Of a stretch of DNA of 64,000 nucleotides, positions 17,002 to 25,932 are shown piece after piece (the stretch's first letter is position 1; each line of letters starts with the position of its first letter). A program made the position numbers and the translations under genes. This DNA comes from RYN-133 sp963708645 (GTDB lineage Bacteria; Actinomycetota; Actinomycetes; Mycobacteriales; Jatrophihabitantaceae), in NCBI GenBank assembly GCA_963708645.1, contig CAVPTA010000010.1, forward strand, positions 124,001 through 188,000, given 5' to 3'. The notes below the pieces were generated by a model. It was not told the origin of the DNA. It worked only from the letters and a program-made list of their open reading frames with translations, and made no database searches.

Positions 17002-18218
17002 CTGACTCGGACCGGTGGAACATCACCAAGATCGTCGCTGCCCGCGAGATACGTCAGCGGGTGCGCGGTCGGCCCTTCCGCATCGCGACGCTGCTCGTCG
17101 TGCTCGGCGTCGCCGCCGCCATCATTGTCCCCAGCCTGGTGGGCAGCAGTACGCCGGCGCCGCAACGGGTCGGTGTCGTAGGCGCTCTCACGACGCGGCA
17201 GGACGCAGCGCTTGCGACTGCGGCACGCGGAGTGGGTGTGGCCGCGAAGTTCCAGCGCATGGCTGATCGAGCAGCCGCCGATCACGCAGTCGACTCGGGT
17301 CGGCTCGACATCGTCATCGACGACGGTGTCTCGCTCATCGTCGCCACCTCGATCTCTGCGGACGACACCTCCGACACCGCGACATTGGCGCGCGCGTTCG
17401 CTTCGGCGCTGGGCACCCAAGCCGCGATCAGCAAGGCGCGGCTCACGCCTGGCCAGGTGCGCACCCTGTACGCGGCTCGCCCGGTGCCGATCACCGGATT
17501 GCATCGACACCCGTCGACGACAAAGCACAGCAATCAAGGTGCCGCGACGGTCGCGCTGATCGTGCTGTTCATCCTGTTGTCGCAATACCTCACCTGGACG
17601 TTGCTCGGCGTCATGGAGGAGAAGTCGAACCGCGTCGTCGAGGTCCTGCTCGCCACCTTGCGCCCGATCCAGCTGCTCACCGGCAAGCTGATCGGCATCG
17701 CCACGACGGTGTTTGCCCAGGCGGCACTGGTCGTGGCGGTGGCGCTGGGAGCAGCGGCAGCGGTCGGCTCGGACGTCCTGCACGGTGCGTCCGTCCAGGT
17801 CCTCGGCAGCACGGCGTTGTGGTTGCTCGTCGGCTACGCGTTTCTGAGCTGGGTGTATGCGGCTGCTGGGTCGATGGTCGAGCGGCAGGATCAAGTGCAG
17901 AGCCTGGCGATCCCGCTCGTCGTCCCGCTCGTCGTCGCCTACGTGAGCGCGATCTCGGCCGTCAGTTCCGGCCACGCGTCCACCTTTCTCGAGGTGTTGG
18001 CCTACCTCCCGCCGACTGCGCCGTTCGGTATGTCTGCCCTCGTCGCACTGGGTGTGGTGACGTGGTGGCAGTTCACGCTCTCGGTGGTGATCACGCTCGT
18101 GGCGACCGTGGCGACGGCACGTCTGGCCGCGACTGTCTATCGGCGAGCCGTGCTGCGTACCGGCAGTCGGGTGCGGTTGCGCGAGGTCATCGGTGGAGTC
18201 GGTCACGCGCGGAGCTGA
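16998..18218 (+). CDS. ABC-2 type permease (NatB-like)
   Basis: 406 residues. A first membrane segment (about residues 28-48) precedes a 130-residue extracytoplasmic region, then at least five more hydrophobic segments. LLGVMEEKSNRVVEVLL after the second membrane helix is the hallmark of NatB/YhaP-type exporters. It forms the membrane half of the transporter with the ATPase at 16105. Its last 32 bases overlap the 3' end of the convergent secreted-protein gene. Confidence 0.9.
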   Translation: MTDSDRWNITKIVAAREIRQRVRGRPFRIATLLVVLGVAAAIIVPSLVGSSTPAPQRVGVVGALTTRQDAALATAARGVGVAAKFQRMADRAAADHAVDSGRLDIVIDDGVSLIVATSISADDTSDTATLARAFASALGTQAAISKARLTPGQVRTLYAARPVPITGLHRHPSTTKHSNQGAATVALIVLFILLSQYLTWTLLGVMEEKSNRVVEVLLATLRPIQLLTGKLIGIATTVFAQAALVVAVALGAAAAVGSDVLHGASVQVLGSTALWLLVGYAFLSWVYAAAGSMVERQDQVQSLAIPLVVPLVVAYVSAISAVSSGHASTFLEVLAYLPPTAPFGMSALVALGVVTWWQFTLSVVITLVATVATARLAATVYRRAVLRTGSRVRLREVIGGVGHARS

Positions 18219-19224
18219 CTCCGGCCCGAAGACGATGCGTCGTCACACGTCCGTCCGCGTTGAGGACGCGTATTTGGTAAGCGCCGCGGCGCAGCCACAC
18301 GGTGACGGTGCGCGTCGTGCCGCCCGCGACGGACGTGCGTGTCGTCATGCGCTTGGCGCCGGACGCGACGCTGACGACCTTCGTGCGGAACCTCGTGGTC
18401 GTTCCTCGACGGTCGGCGCTGTGCTCGGCGATCGTGCACTTGAAGCGGTGCGTGCGCGGGTCGGCGCGCCGCAGGCATGCCGTGTTCGCGATGCGGGCCG
18501 GTGTGTGGCTTTCGACATCGACGTTGACGAACAAGCCGGAGCCGGACAGATCGAACGGTTGGAAGTCGACCACGACGGTCTCGATGCCGTGGCCGGTGCC
18601 ATCCGGAGTGAGTGAGAGTTGTCCGGGTTGGTCGACGACCGCCGCACCGTGGAAGGGCCACAGAGCGACCGCGGCGTGCTGCACGACGGTTGCAAGGTCG
18701 GCCGGGTCGTAGCGTGTGGTGAACGGTGACAAGTCGACCACGGCGTGCTCGTCGTCGTAGATGGTCAGGTTCGACCACGGGCTGTAGGGGAACGGGCCGT
18801 ACGGGGACGGACCGTCGACTGCCGAGTAGTAGAACGACCGCGACGGCACCGGGCCCGGACCCAACGTGACGACGAAGTACTGGTAGTAGAGCTTCGGCAC
18901 CGCCGCGTAGGTGTGCTGCACGTCGGACGGGTCGCTGCATGATGAATTCGGGTCCGGAAGATATCCCGATTCCGGATCGGGATTCGTGACGCAGTAGGTG
19001 CCGTCGCCCCAGTCCCAGACCAGTTCCGAGCCCGAGGACATTGCCGCGGCGGCATCGGTCGACGGGGTGAAATGCACGGTGTCGTCGGCCGGGAACGGGT
19101 CGATCGTGAAGCTGATGTCGGGCGTGGTGGTCGCTACCGCGAGGGCCGGCGTGCACGCCAGGGTGAGTGCGACAGCGGCGCCGACGACAGCGAGGCGGCG
19201 AATCGCGTTCCTGGGCCTGCGCAC
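18187..19224 (-). CDS. secreted protein with PKD-like segment
   Basis: 345 residues from a GTG start with GGGAGG four bases upstream. Twin-Arg-like basic start (RRPRNAIRRL), hydrophobic core and an ALA-VAT cleavage site mark it as secreted. LVWDWGDGTYC followed by VQHTYA is the pattern of PKD/Ig-like folds (WDWGDG...H.Y). Several Cys pairs (about residues 78/95 and 250/264) could form disulfides. The C-terminus is a basic RTVTVWLRRG beta-rich region. No catalytic motif is seen. It is convergent with and overlaps the permease gene. Function unknown. Confidence 0.7.
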   Translation of the reverse strand: MRRPRNAIRRLAVVGAAVALTLACTPALAVATTTPDISFTIDPFPADDTVHFTPSTDAAAAMSSGSELVWDWGDGTYCVTNPDPESGYLPDPNSSCSDPSDVQHTYAAVPKLYYQYFVVTLGPGPVPSRSFYYSAVDGPSPYGPFPYSPWSNLTIYDDEHAVVDLSPFTTRYDPADLATVVQHAAVALWPFHGAAVVDQPGQLSLTPDGTGHGIETVVVDFQPFDLSGSGLFVNVDVESHTPARIANTACLRRADPRTHRFKCTIAEHSADRRGTTTRFRTKVVSVASGAKRMTTRTSVAGGTTRTVTVWLRRGAYQIRVLNADGRVTTHRLRAGVSSARDRLHR

Positions 19225-19288
19225 GCGCCCTCCCGAATACGGCCGCTGTTGTCGTCACCGTAAGCAGCGCGCGACGCCGTGTCGAGCG

Positions 19289-21290
19289 CTATGCGAACAA
19301 ATCGTCGAGGGACGGGGCGGCGACGGTCGCCGTGATCGGCGAATCATCACGAGTGATCGGTTGCGTGGTCGGCTCGACAACGTCCATGACCGCGCACGCC
19401 TGGTCGGTGAGGAAGCGGCTGGGCTTGGTGATCACGTGGCGCGCGCCGAAGCTCGTCGGATGCGTCGGGAGCCGGGTGGGCGCGTAGATGCGCAGCGTGT
19501 CCCGGGCTCGCGTGATCGCGACGTAGAACAACCGTTGCTCTTCGGCGAGACCGTCGTCGCTAGTCAGCGCCATGTCGGACGGGAACGCGCCATCTGCAGC
19601 ACGCAACACATGCACGGCCGTCCACTCGAGGCCCTTCGCCGAGTGCACGGTCGACAGGGTGAGGTAGTCCTCGTCGAGGTGCGGCTTGTGCGCGTAGTCG
19701 GCCGCGGCGCTGGCCGGGTCGATCGTCAGTTCGGCGACGAACACGCGCAGATCGCGCTGGCGCGCCGCGGTCTCGGCCAGCCTGTCGACATCGTCGGCGC
19801 GGCGCGCCCAGTCGGCGTAGTGCGCGCGCACGAGCGGGCGCATCGCTTCGTGACACGGGGCGACGATGCCGGCCGCCGGCGCGTGGCGCTGCGCGTCGCC
19901 GAGCAGCCGCAGCGTGTTCTGCAGCGCCGAGCGCGCCTTCGGCGGAGCAGCTGCGATCACCTCGGGATGGTCGGCAGCGTCGGCGCCCACCAGCATCGAC
20001 GCGAGCGCGCGGGCGTGTGCCTTGCCGATCGCGCGGTGCCTGGTCAGCACGCGGTACCAGGAGATCTCGTCGGACGGGTTGGTCGCTACGCGCAGAGCAG
20101 CGACGAAGTCGCGCACGTGCGCGGTGTTCACGTAATCGATGCCGCCGTACTTGCGGAACGGGACGCTGCGCACCTTGAGCTCGATCTCGAGCTGGTTGCT
20201 GTGTGATCCCGCGCGCATGAGGACCGCCTGCTCGCGCAGAGCCAGGCCGTCCTGATGCGCGCCGAGCACGGCGTCGGCGATCGACCGCGCCTCGTCGTCG
20301 GCGTTCGCGCACCGAATCAGGACGGGCCGTGCGCCGCGGTCACCGCGGTGGGCCGTCAGTTGCAGGCGCAGCTCGCCGGGACGCACGACGTTGGCGAGAT
20401 CGAGAACCGGCTGGGTCGAGCGGAAGTTGCGCTCGAGCCGCAGGAGCGTGGCGCCGGGCAGTTGGGTGTGCAGGTCGAGCAGGTGATCGGCATTGGCACC
20501 GCGGAAGCCGTAGACGGCCTGTGCGTCGTCGCCGACGACCGTGAGGCCTTCGCCGTCCTGGCGTAGCAGGCGCACGATGTCGACCTGGATCTGGTTGACG
20601 TCCTGGTATTCGTCGACGAGGACCCAGTCCCAACGGGCCCGGAGCCGCGCGCCGGTGTTCGTCGTCGGCGAGCAGCGCACGCCAGTAGAGCAACAGGTCG
20701 TCGAAGTCGAGCAGGCCGCGTTCGCGCTTGCGGGCGACGTAGCCGCGCAGCAACGCATTGATCTCGTCGGCGTGATCGAGGCACCAGGGAAAGAGTTCGG
20801 CCATGAGCTCGCGCGTCGGGCGGCCGGTGTTCGCGGCCCGCGAATACACGTCAGCGATCGACTGCGTCGTGGGCAGCCGGCGCTGCGTGCCGGTGAGCCC
20901 GTGTTCCTCGCGCATGATGTCGAGCAGGTCGACCACATCGTTGGGATCGAGGACGGTGACATCGCTCAGCCCGAGGTGCTGGGCGTGCTCGGCGACAATG
21001 CGGTGCGCGACGGCGTGGAACGTGCCGCCCCAGATGCGTTGCGCCGCCGCCGGATCGGCGCACAGGGCAGCCGCGCGTGTCGTCATCGCTGCGGCGGCGC
21101 GTCGTGTGAAGGTGAGCAGCAGGATGCGCTCGGGCGCGACCCCGGACTCGAGCAGTCGAGCGACTCGCGCGGTGAGCGTGCGGGTCTTCCCGGTGCCGGC
21201 GCCCGCCGCGATGATCAGCGGTGCGCTGTCGTGCTCGACAGCGGCCAGTTGCGCGTCGTCCAAGTCCGAGAACCAGCTGTGATCAACCAT
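19289..21290 (-). CDS. UvrD/PcrA-type DNA helicase, frameshifted near 20660
   Basis: Two frames together encode one superfamily 1A helicase of about 667 residues. The first frame, from the ATG at 21290, has the Q-motif region DDAQLAAVEHDSAPL, Walker A AGAGTGKT, motif Ia LLTFTRRAA and LLDFDDLL. The second holds motif II VLVDEYQD, motif III VVGDDAQAVYGFRGA, motif IV RLERNFRS, motif V TVHSAKGLEW and motif VI QRLFYVAITRARD. The frames join at GCC GAC GAC (G) AAC ACC (minus strand), so one extra base, or two missing, lies at about 20660. All motifs are intact, so a sequence error is as likely as a recent mutation. The 3' tail ends in a short acidic motif (SLDDLFA). Confidence 0.88.
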
Positions 21291-21297
21291 ACGTTCG

Positions 21298-21303
21298 ATT
21301 CTA
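21298..21303 (-). promoter_or_regulatory. -10 box (TAGAAT) for leaderless helicase gene
   Basis: On the minus strand TAGAAT ends 7 bases before the ATG at 21290. A TTGACA (21314-21319) lies only 10 bases further up, too close to be a normal -35. Confidence 0.5.
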
Positions 21304-21391
21304 TGGCACGATCTGTCAAATCGCTGGTTCTTCGGCTTGACGCGGACTTCGCGCCGCGCCACGTTTTGAGTGTCATGCCTGGACACCCCCG

Positions 21392-23335
21392 ATGAACGAC
21401 ACGGACGACACCGACGGCGCTGCGCCGCGTCCGTGGCTGCGCTGGTACCCGCCGGGAGTTCCGGAGCAGGTCGACGTTCCCGAGATCGCGCTGACCGAGT
21501 TCCTGCGCGCCGCGGCCCGCGACTTCCCGCGCCGCAAGGCGATCCGGTTCCTGGGACGGACGATGACCTATCGCGCGCTCGACGAGTCGGTCGAGCGTTT
21601 CGCCGAGGGACTGCAGTCGCTCGGGGTCGGCATCGGCGACCGGGTCGCGCTCGTGTTGCCGAACTGCCCGCAGAACGTCATCGCGTTCTTCGCCGTGCTG
21701 CGCTTGGGCGCGGTCGTCGTCCAACACAATCCGCTCTACACGCCGTCGGAGCTCGAACATCAACTGGCCGACAGCGGGGCTACGGTCGCGATCGTCTACG
21801 ACGGCGCGTACAGCAGGCTGGCGCAGGCGCGCGAGCGCACGTCGTTGCAGCACGTCATCGTCACCTCGCTCGCCGACTATCTGCCCTCGGGCAAGCGGAT
21901 CGCGCTGCACCTGCCCTTCGGCGGCGCTCGCGACAAGCGCGAGCAGCTGGTCACGCCGCTGCCTGCCGGCGCGCCAGTCGTCCACTTCGGTGAGCTGCTC
22001 GCCGCGCGACATGCAGCGGTCGCGCCCATCGTTGTGACACCCGACGATCTCGCGCTGCTGCAATACACCGGCGGGACGACCGGGCTCCCCAAGGGCGCGA
22101 TGCTGACCCACCGCAACCTCGTAGCCAACGCCTGTCAGGCGGCCGCGTGGGATCCGCAGATGCAGCGCGGTAGCGAGACCGTGCTCGCGGCGTTGCCGAT
22201 GTTCCATGTATACGGCCTGACGATGTGTCTGACGCTGAACATGCTGATCGCAGGGACGTTGGTGCTCCTGCCGACCTTCGAGCTCGGCTTGCTGTTCAAG
22301 GCGATCGACAAGACCCGTCCCACGGTGTTCCCGGGCGTCCCGCCGATGTATGACCAGATCGTGCGCTCGCGCCGCACCGGTCGCCACGATCTCAGCTCGA
22401 TCCGCGCCTGCGTGTCCGGTGCGATGCGACTGCCACCCGAGACGATCGAGCAGTTCCGTCAGCTGACCGGTGGGCACCTCGTCGAGGGCTACGGGCTCAC
22501 CGAGAGTTCGCCGGTCGCGCTGGCCAATCCGCTCGACGACAACGCGCGTCCCGGCACGATCGGGGTGCCGCTGCCGAGCACGGACGTCCGGTTCGCCGAC
22601 GTCGACGATCCGACGCAGGTCGTGCCGTTCGGCATGTCGGGGGAGTTGTGCATCCGCGGGCCGCAGGTCTTTGCCGGTTACTGGGGTCAGCAGGAGGAGT
22701 CGGCGACCATGCTGCACGACGGCTGGCTGCACACCGGCGATGTTGCGGTCATGGACGCCGACGGGTTCGTCACCATCGTCGATCGCAAGCGTGACGTCAT
22801 CCTTGCCAGCGGGTTCAGCATCTTCCCGACCGAGATCGAAGAGGTACTCGCCGAGCACCCGGCCGTCGCCGAGTGTGCGGTGGCCGGCGTATCGCACTTC
22901 TACCGCGGCGAGACGGTGAAGGCCTTTGTCGTGTTGCAGCCCGGCGCCGCAGTGAGCGAGGACGAGTTGCGCGGCTTCTGCTCGGCCCGGCTCGCGGCGT
23001 ACAAGGTGCCGTCGTCGTTCGAGTTTCGCGCCGATCTGCCCCGCAACATGCTCGGCAAGGTGCTGCGGCGGGTGCTGCGCGACGAGCACGAAGCCGTCCG
23101 CGAGCGCTTCGCGACGATGCCGCAGGTCGTTGCGGTTCCCAGTACGAACGGGACGTCGCCCGCCCCGAAACACGCCCAGCCCGACGACGCGACGGATCGC
23201 CGACCGAAGCCTTACGTCGAGCCGGCCGATCCGTCCGGGCTGCTCGACGAACTCGAACGGCTCACCAAATTGCGCGATTCCGGTGCGCTGACCGACGAGC
23301 AGTTCGAGGCGGTCAAGGCGCGGTTGCTGTCGTAG
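21392..23335 (+). CDS. long-chain fatty-acid-CoA ligase with C-terminal SHOCT domain
   Basis: 647 residues. ANL-superfamily adenylating enzyme: A3 motif YTGGTTGLPKGAMLTH, A5 GYGLTESSP, A7 GWLHTGDVA, A8 DRKRDVILASGFSIFP, and the A10 lysine in NMLGKVLRR. It activates a fatty acid to acyl-AMP and then acyl-CoA. After residue 560 a Pro/Asp-rich linker leads to LERLTKLRDSGALTDEQF and VKARLLS, which match a SHOCT (short C-terminal) domain, a module better known from membrane and secreted proteins. The length beyond the usual 550 residues is explained by this fusion. It is divergent from the helicase gene. Confidence 0.9.
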   Translation: MNDTDDTDGAAPRPWLRWYPPGVPEQVDVPEIALTEFLRAAARDFPRRKAIRFLGRTMTYRALDESVERFAEGLQSLGVGIGDRVALVLPNCPQNVIAFFAVLRLGAVVVQHNPLYTPSELEHQLADSGATVAIVYDGAYSRLAQARERTSLQHVIVTSLADYLPSGKRIALHLPFGGARDKREQLVTPLPAGAPVVHFGELLAARHAAVAPIVVTPDDLALLQYTGGTTGLPKGAMLTHRNLVANACQAAAWDPQMQRGSETVLAALPMFHVYGLTMCLTLNMLIAGTLVLLPTFELGLLFKAIDKTRPTVFPGVPPMYDQIVRSRRTGRHDLSSIRACVSGAMRLPPETIEQFRQLTGGHLVEGYGLTESSPVALANPLDDNARPGTIGVPLPSTDVRFADVDDPTQVVPFGMSGELCIRGPQVFAGYWGQQEESATMLHDGWLHTGDVAVMDADGFVTIVDRKRDVILASGFSIFPTEIEEVLAEHPAVAECAVAGVSHFYRGETVKAFVVLQPGAAVSEDELRGFCSARLAAYKVPSSFEFRADLPRNMLGKVLRRVLRDEHEAVRERFATMPQVVAVPSTNGTSPAPKHAQPDDATDRRPKPYVEPADPSGLLDELERLTKLRDSGALTDEQFEAVKARLLS

Positions 23336-23355
23336 GCCGCGTTGCGCGCAACGCG

Positions 23356-23878
23356 CTACCTCACGACGGCGATCACGAACCCGTCCCACCCTTTGAGCCC
23401 GACGGTCTGCAACGCGCTGGCCGTGAGCCGGGCGTCGTTGCCGATCATCTCGATCATGGAGCGCGTGCCCTGGACCCGAGGATCGTCGCTGTGCGCGTCA
23501 GCCACGGCTCCGTTGCGAACGATGTTGTCGCCGATGATGACGGTGCCCGGCCGGCTCAATGTCAGTGCCGCCTCGCAGTCGCGATGGACGCAGCCTGCTG
23601 ATCGACCTCGAGGGTGACTACGTGGCCGCCTGACCCCACCGCTCGCGCGAACCAGATCGTCGAATAGCCGGCAACGGTCCCGAACTCCAGGACGCGTCGG
23701 GCACCGGCGAGCTGGCGACGATCGACAGGAACGCACCTTGATTCGGCGCAACCTCGGCTCGCGGCATCGCCGTCCCACTCGAAGTCAACCGTGTGGCGGC
23801 CAGCGCCTCGTCCTCGTGCACCAACCGCGAGATGAGGTACTCATCGACAGCGGACCACGCAGGCTCACCCTCGTACAT
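23356..23878 (-). pseudogene. decayed class I SAM-dependent O-methyltransferase
   Basis: Parts of one O-methyltransferase occur in three frames on the minus strand: the N-terminus MYEGEPAWSAVDEYLISRLV...NQGAFLSIVA, the SAM-binding motif RVLEFGTVAGYSTIWF with VVTLEVDQQ (frame ending at a TGA near 23576), and the C-terminus RPGTVIIGDNIVRNG...ALQTVGLKGWDGF. Between the SAM motif and the C-terminus about 45 residues, including the catalytic metal-binding DADK region, are missing. Two frameshifts plus a deletion make it a real relic. Full-length relatives have about 215-220 residues. Confidence 0.85.
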
Positions 23879-24311
23879 TCGCCGAAGCCTAGGGACCAGC
23901 CGATGAACGCGAAGGTGAAAATTGTCCTACCTCGCGCCGGCTCACGCCCAGCCCCGCTGGTGGCGTCGACTGCGTCCTGTGCCGCGATCCGACGCGCGCG
24001 TGGTCAGCGGATCGGGGCCGGAGACACCCGCGTGGCTGCGGGTGCGCATTGCCAGCACGCCTGGCGAAGGTCCCAGTAGCAACGCCGCGTGTGCACGTGC
24101 AGTGGTTCGGTGATCGGGCGGGCAGGTCGCCGCACGGCGGGCGCAGTGGTCGTTGACGGCATGCGAGAAGCAAACGCCACGGACGGCAACCGGCACAGGG
24201 GTACTGGCATGTCTTCACCCGAAAGGGCAGCGACTTCAGTCCGAAATGCCGCGTTAACCAGAAATTTCCACGCCCCGCGTGAAGCCGGGTAAACGTTGTC
24301 AGTGGCGGCCG
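23879..24311. other. gene-free stretch between pseudogene and DHA2 exporter
   Basis: About 430 bases with only short open frames lacking ribosome-binding sites, recognisable motifs or family resemblance. The end (24220-24300) is less GC-rich (AAATTTCC, GGGTAAACG). I see no hairpin or repeat. It may hold decayed coding sequence continuing from the adjacent pseudogene. Confidence 0.5.
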
Positions 24312-24317
24312 TAGCCT
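24312..24317 (+). promoter_or_regulatory. -10 box (TAGCCT) for leaderless DHA2 gene
   Basis: TAGCCT ends 6 bases before ATG 24324. Confidence 0.45.
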
Positions 24318-24323
24318 TGACGT

Positions 24324-25928
24324 ATGAGCACCGAAATCGAGAGCCGACTCGACGAACCCGCTGCTTCCCCGCCCGGCCAAGGACTCGACCGCCGCGTCAT
24401 GATCATTGCCGGCGTGATCGTCTTGGGCGCGGTGATGTCGATCCTCGACATCACCGTGGTCGCGGTGGCGCAGCGCACCTTCCAGAACATTTTCCACTCG
24501 ACTCAGGCAGAGGTTGCCTGGACGGCGACCGGCTACACGCTGGCGTTGGCGACCGTGATTCCGCTGACCGGATGGGCCGCCGACCGCTTCGGCACCAAGC
24601 GCCTCTACATCATGGCAATCGTCATGTTCACCGCCGGCTCGGCGCTGTGCTCCACTGCGCAAAGCCTCGGGATGCTCGTGACGTTCCGCGTGCTGCAAGG
24701 TCTCGGCGGCGGCATGCTGATGCCGCTCGGCATGACGATCCTGACCCGGGCCGCGGGCCCGGAGCGGCTCGGCCGGGTGATGTCGATTCTGGGCGTGCCG
24801 ATGTTGCTCGGCCCGATCTTCGGTCCGATCCTCGGTGGCTGGCTCATCGACATCGCGTCGTGGCACTGGATCTTCCTGATCAACGTCCCGATCGGCATCG
24901 GTGCGGCGATCTACGCCTTCCGCGTCCTCGACCGCGATGAGGTGCACCCGTCCGAGAGCTTCGACTTCGTCGGCATGTTGCTGCTGTCGCCCGGCCTCGC
25001 GCTGACCCTGTACGGCGTGTCCTCGATCCCGGCTGCGAAGCAACAGCACGGGACCATGTTCACGCCGAACGTCGTCATCACCTCGGTGCTCGGTCTCGTC
25101 CTGGTCGCGACGTTCGTGTGGTGGGCGCTGCGCCGCCGCAACATCCATCCGTTGATCTCGCTGCGATTGTTCGCGAACCGGAACGTCACCGTCGCGGTGG
25201 TCACGATGGCGTTGTTCGCGATGGCCTTCTTCGGCGCCAGCCTGCTGTTCACGCTGTACTTCCAGCAGGTCCGCGGCGAGTCGCCGTTGAGCTCCGGCTG
25301 GCTCGTCGCACCGCAAGGTTTCGGAGCGATGCTGACGATGCCGATCGGCGGATTCCTCGCCGACAAGATCGGGCCGGGAAAGGTCGTGCTCACGGGTCTC
25401 GTCTTCGACACAGTCGGTATGGGCATGTTGGTCGTCGCCGATGACCAGACTTCCTACGGTTACCTGATCACCTCCTTCGTGATCATGGGCCTCGGCATGG
25501 GCGCGACGATGATGCCGGTGTTCACGGCAGCGCTGGCCAGCCTGAAGCAGCACGAGGTGGCCCGCGGCTCGACGCTGATGAACATCACCCAGCAGATCTC
25601 GATCTCGATCGGGACGGCGCTGTTCTCGGTGCTGCTCACCAACGCCTACAACACCCATGCCGATGTCGTCGGCAAGACGTTGGCCCTGCAAGGCGCGACG
25701 ACTCCGCAACAGCGCCAGACGGTGCTTCACCAGCTCAACCTGACCCCGGATCAGGCGAAGTCGGTGACCTCCCAGGGCCTGCACTTCATGGGTATGTCGT
25801 TCGGCAACATCTTCATCGTGGCCACCGTCTTGGTCGGCTGCTGCTTGATCCCGGCGTTCTTCGTATCGCGCAAGCCGGCCGCGAAGACGGCCGATCCGGC
25901 GATGCAGGCCGTGGCGATGAGTGCGTAA
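24324..25928 (+). CDS. DHA2-family (EmrB/QacA-like) drug:H+ antiporter
   Basis: 534 residues with about fourteen hydrophobic segments. Motif C/D region ILDITVVAVA in TM1, the MFS loop motif GWAADRFGTKRLY (motif A, G-x3-D-R-x-G) and motif C GPIFGPILGGWL in TM5 assign it to DHA2. Substrates of the family are hydrophobic drugs or metabolites. It ends 4 bases before the convergent TPP-enzyme gene. It probably has its own leaderless promoter. Confidence 0.9.
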   Translation: MSTEIESRLDEPAASPPGQGLDRRVMIIAGVIVLGAVMSILDITVVAVAQRTFQNIFHSTQAEVAWTATGYTLALATVIPLTGWAADRFGTKRLYIMAIVMFTAGSALCSTAQSLGMLVTFRVLQGLGGGMLMPLGMTILTRAAGPERLGRVMSILGVPMLLGPIFGPILGGWLIDIASWHWIFLINVPIGIGAAIYAFRVLDRDEVHPSESFDFVGMLLLSPGLALTLYGVSSIPAAKQQHGTMFTPNVVITSVLGLVLVATFVWWALRRRNIHPLISLRLFANRNVTVAVVTMALFAMAFFGASLLFTLYFQQVRGESPLSSGWLVAPQGFGAMLTMPIGGFLADKIGPGKVVLTGLVFDTVGMGMLVVADDQTSYGYLITSFVIMGLGMGATMMPVFTAALASLKQHEVARGSTLMNITQQISISIGTALFSVLLTNAYNTHADVVGKTLALQGATTPQQRQTVLHQLNLTPDQAKSVTSQGLHFMGMSFGNIFIVATVLVGCCLIPAFFVSRKPAAKTADPAMQAVAMSA

Positions 25929-25932
25929 AGGG

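Noticed and set aside
24161..24292. Short open frame with ATG 24161 in the gene-free stretch
   Set aside because: No ribosome-binding site, no -10 box at leaderless distance and no family resemblance.
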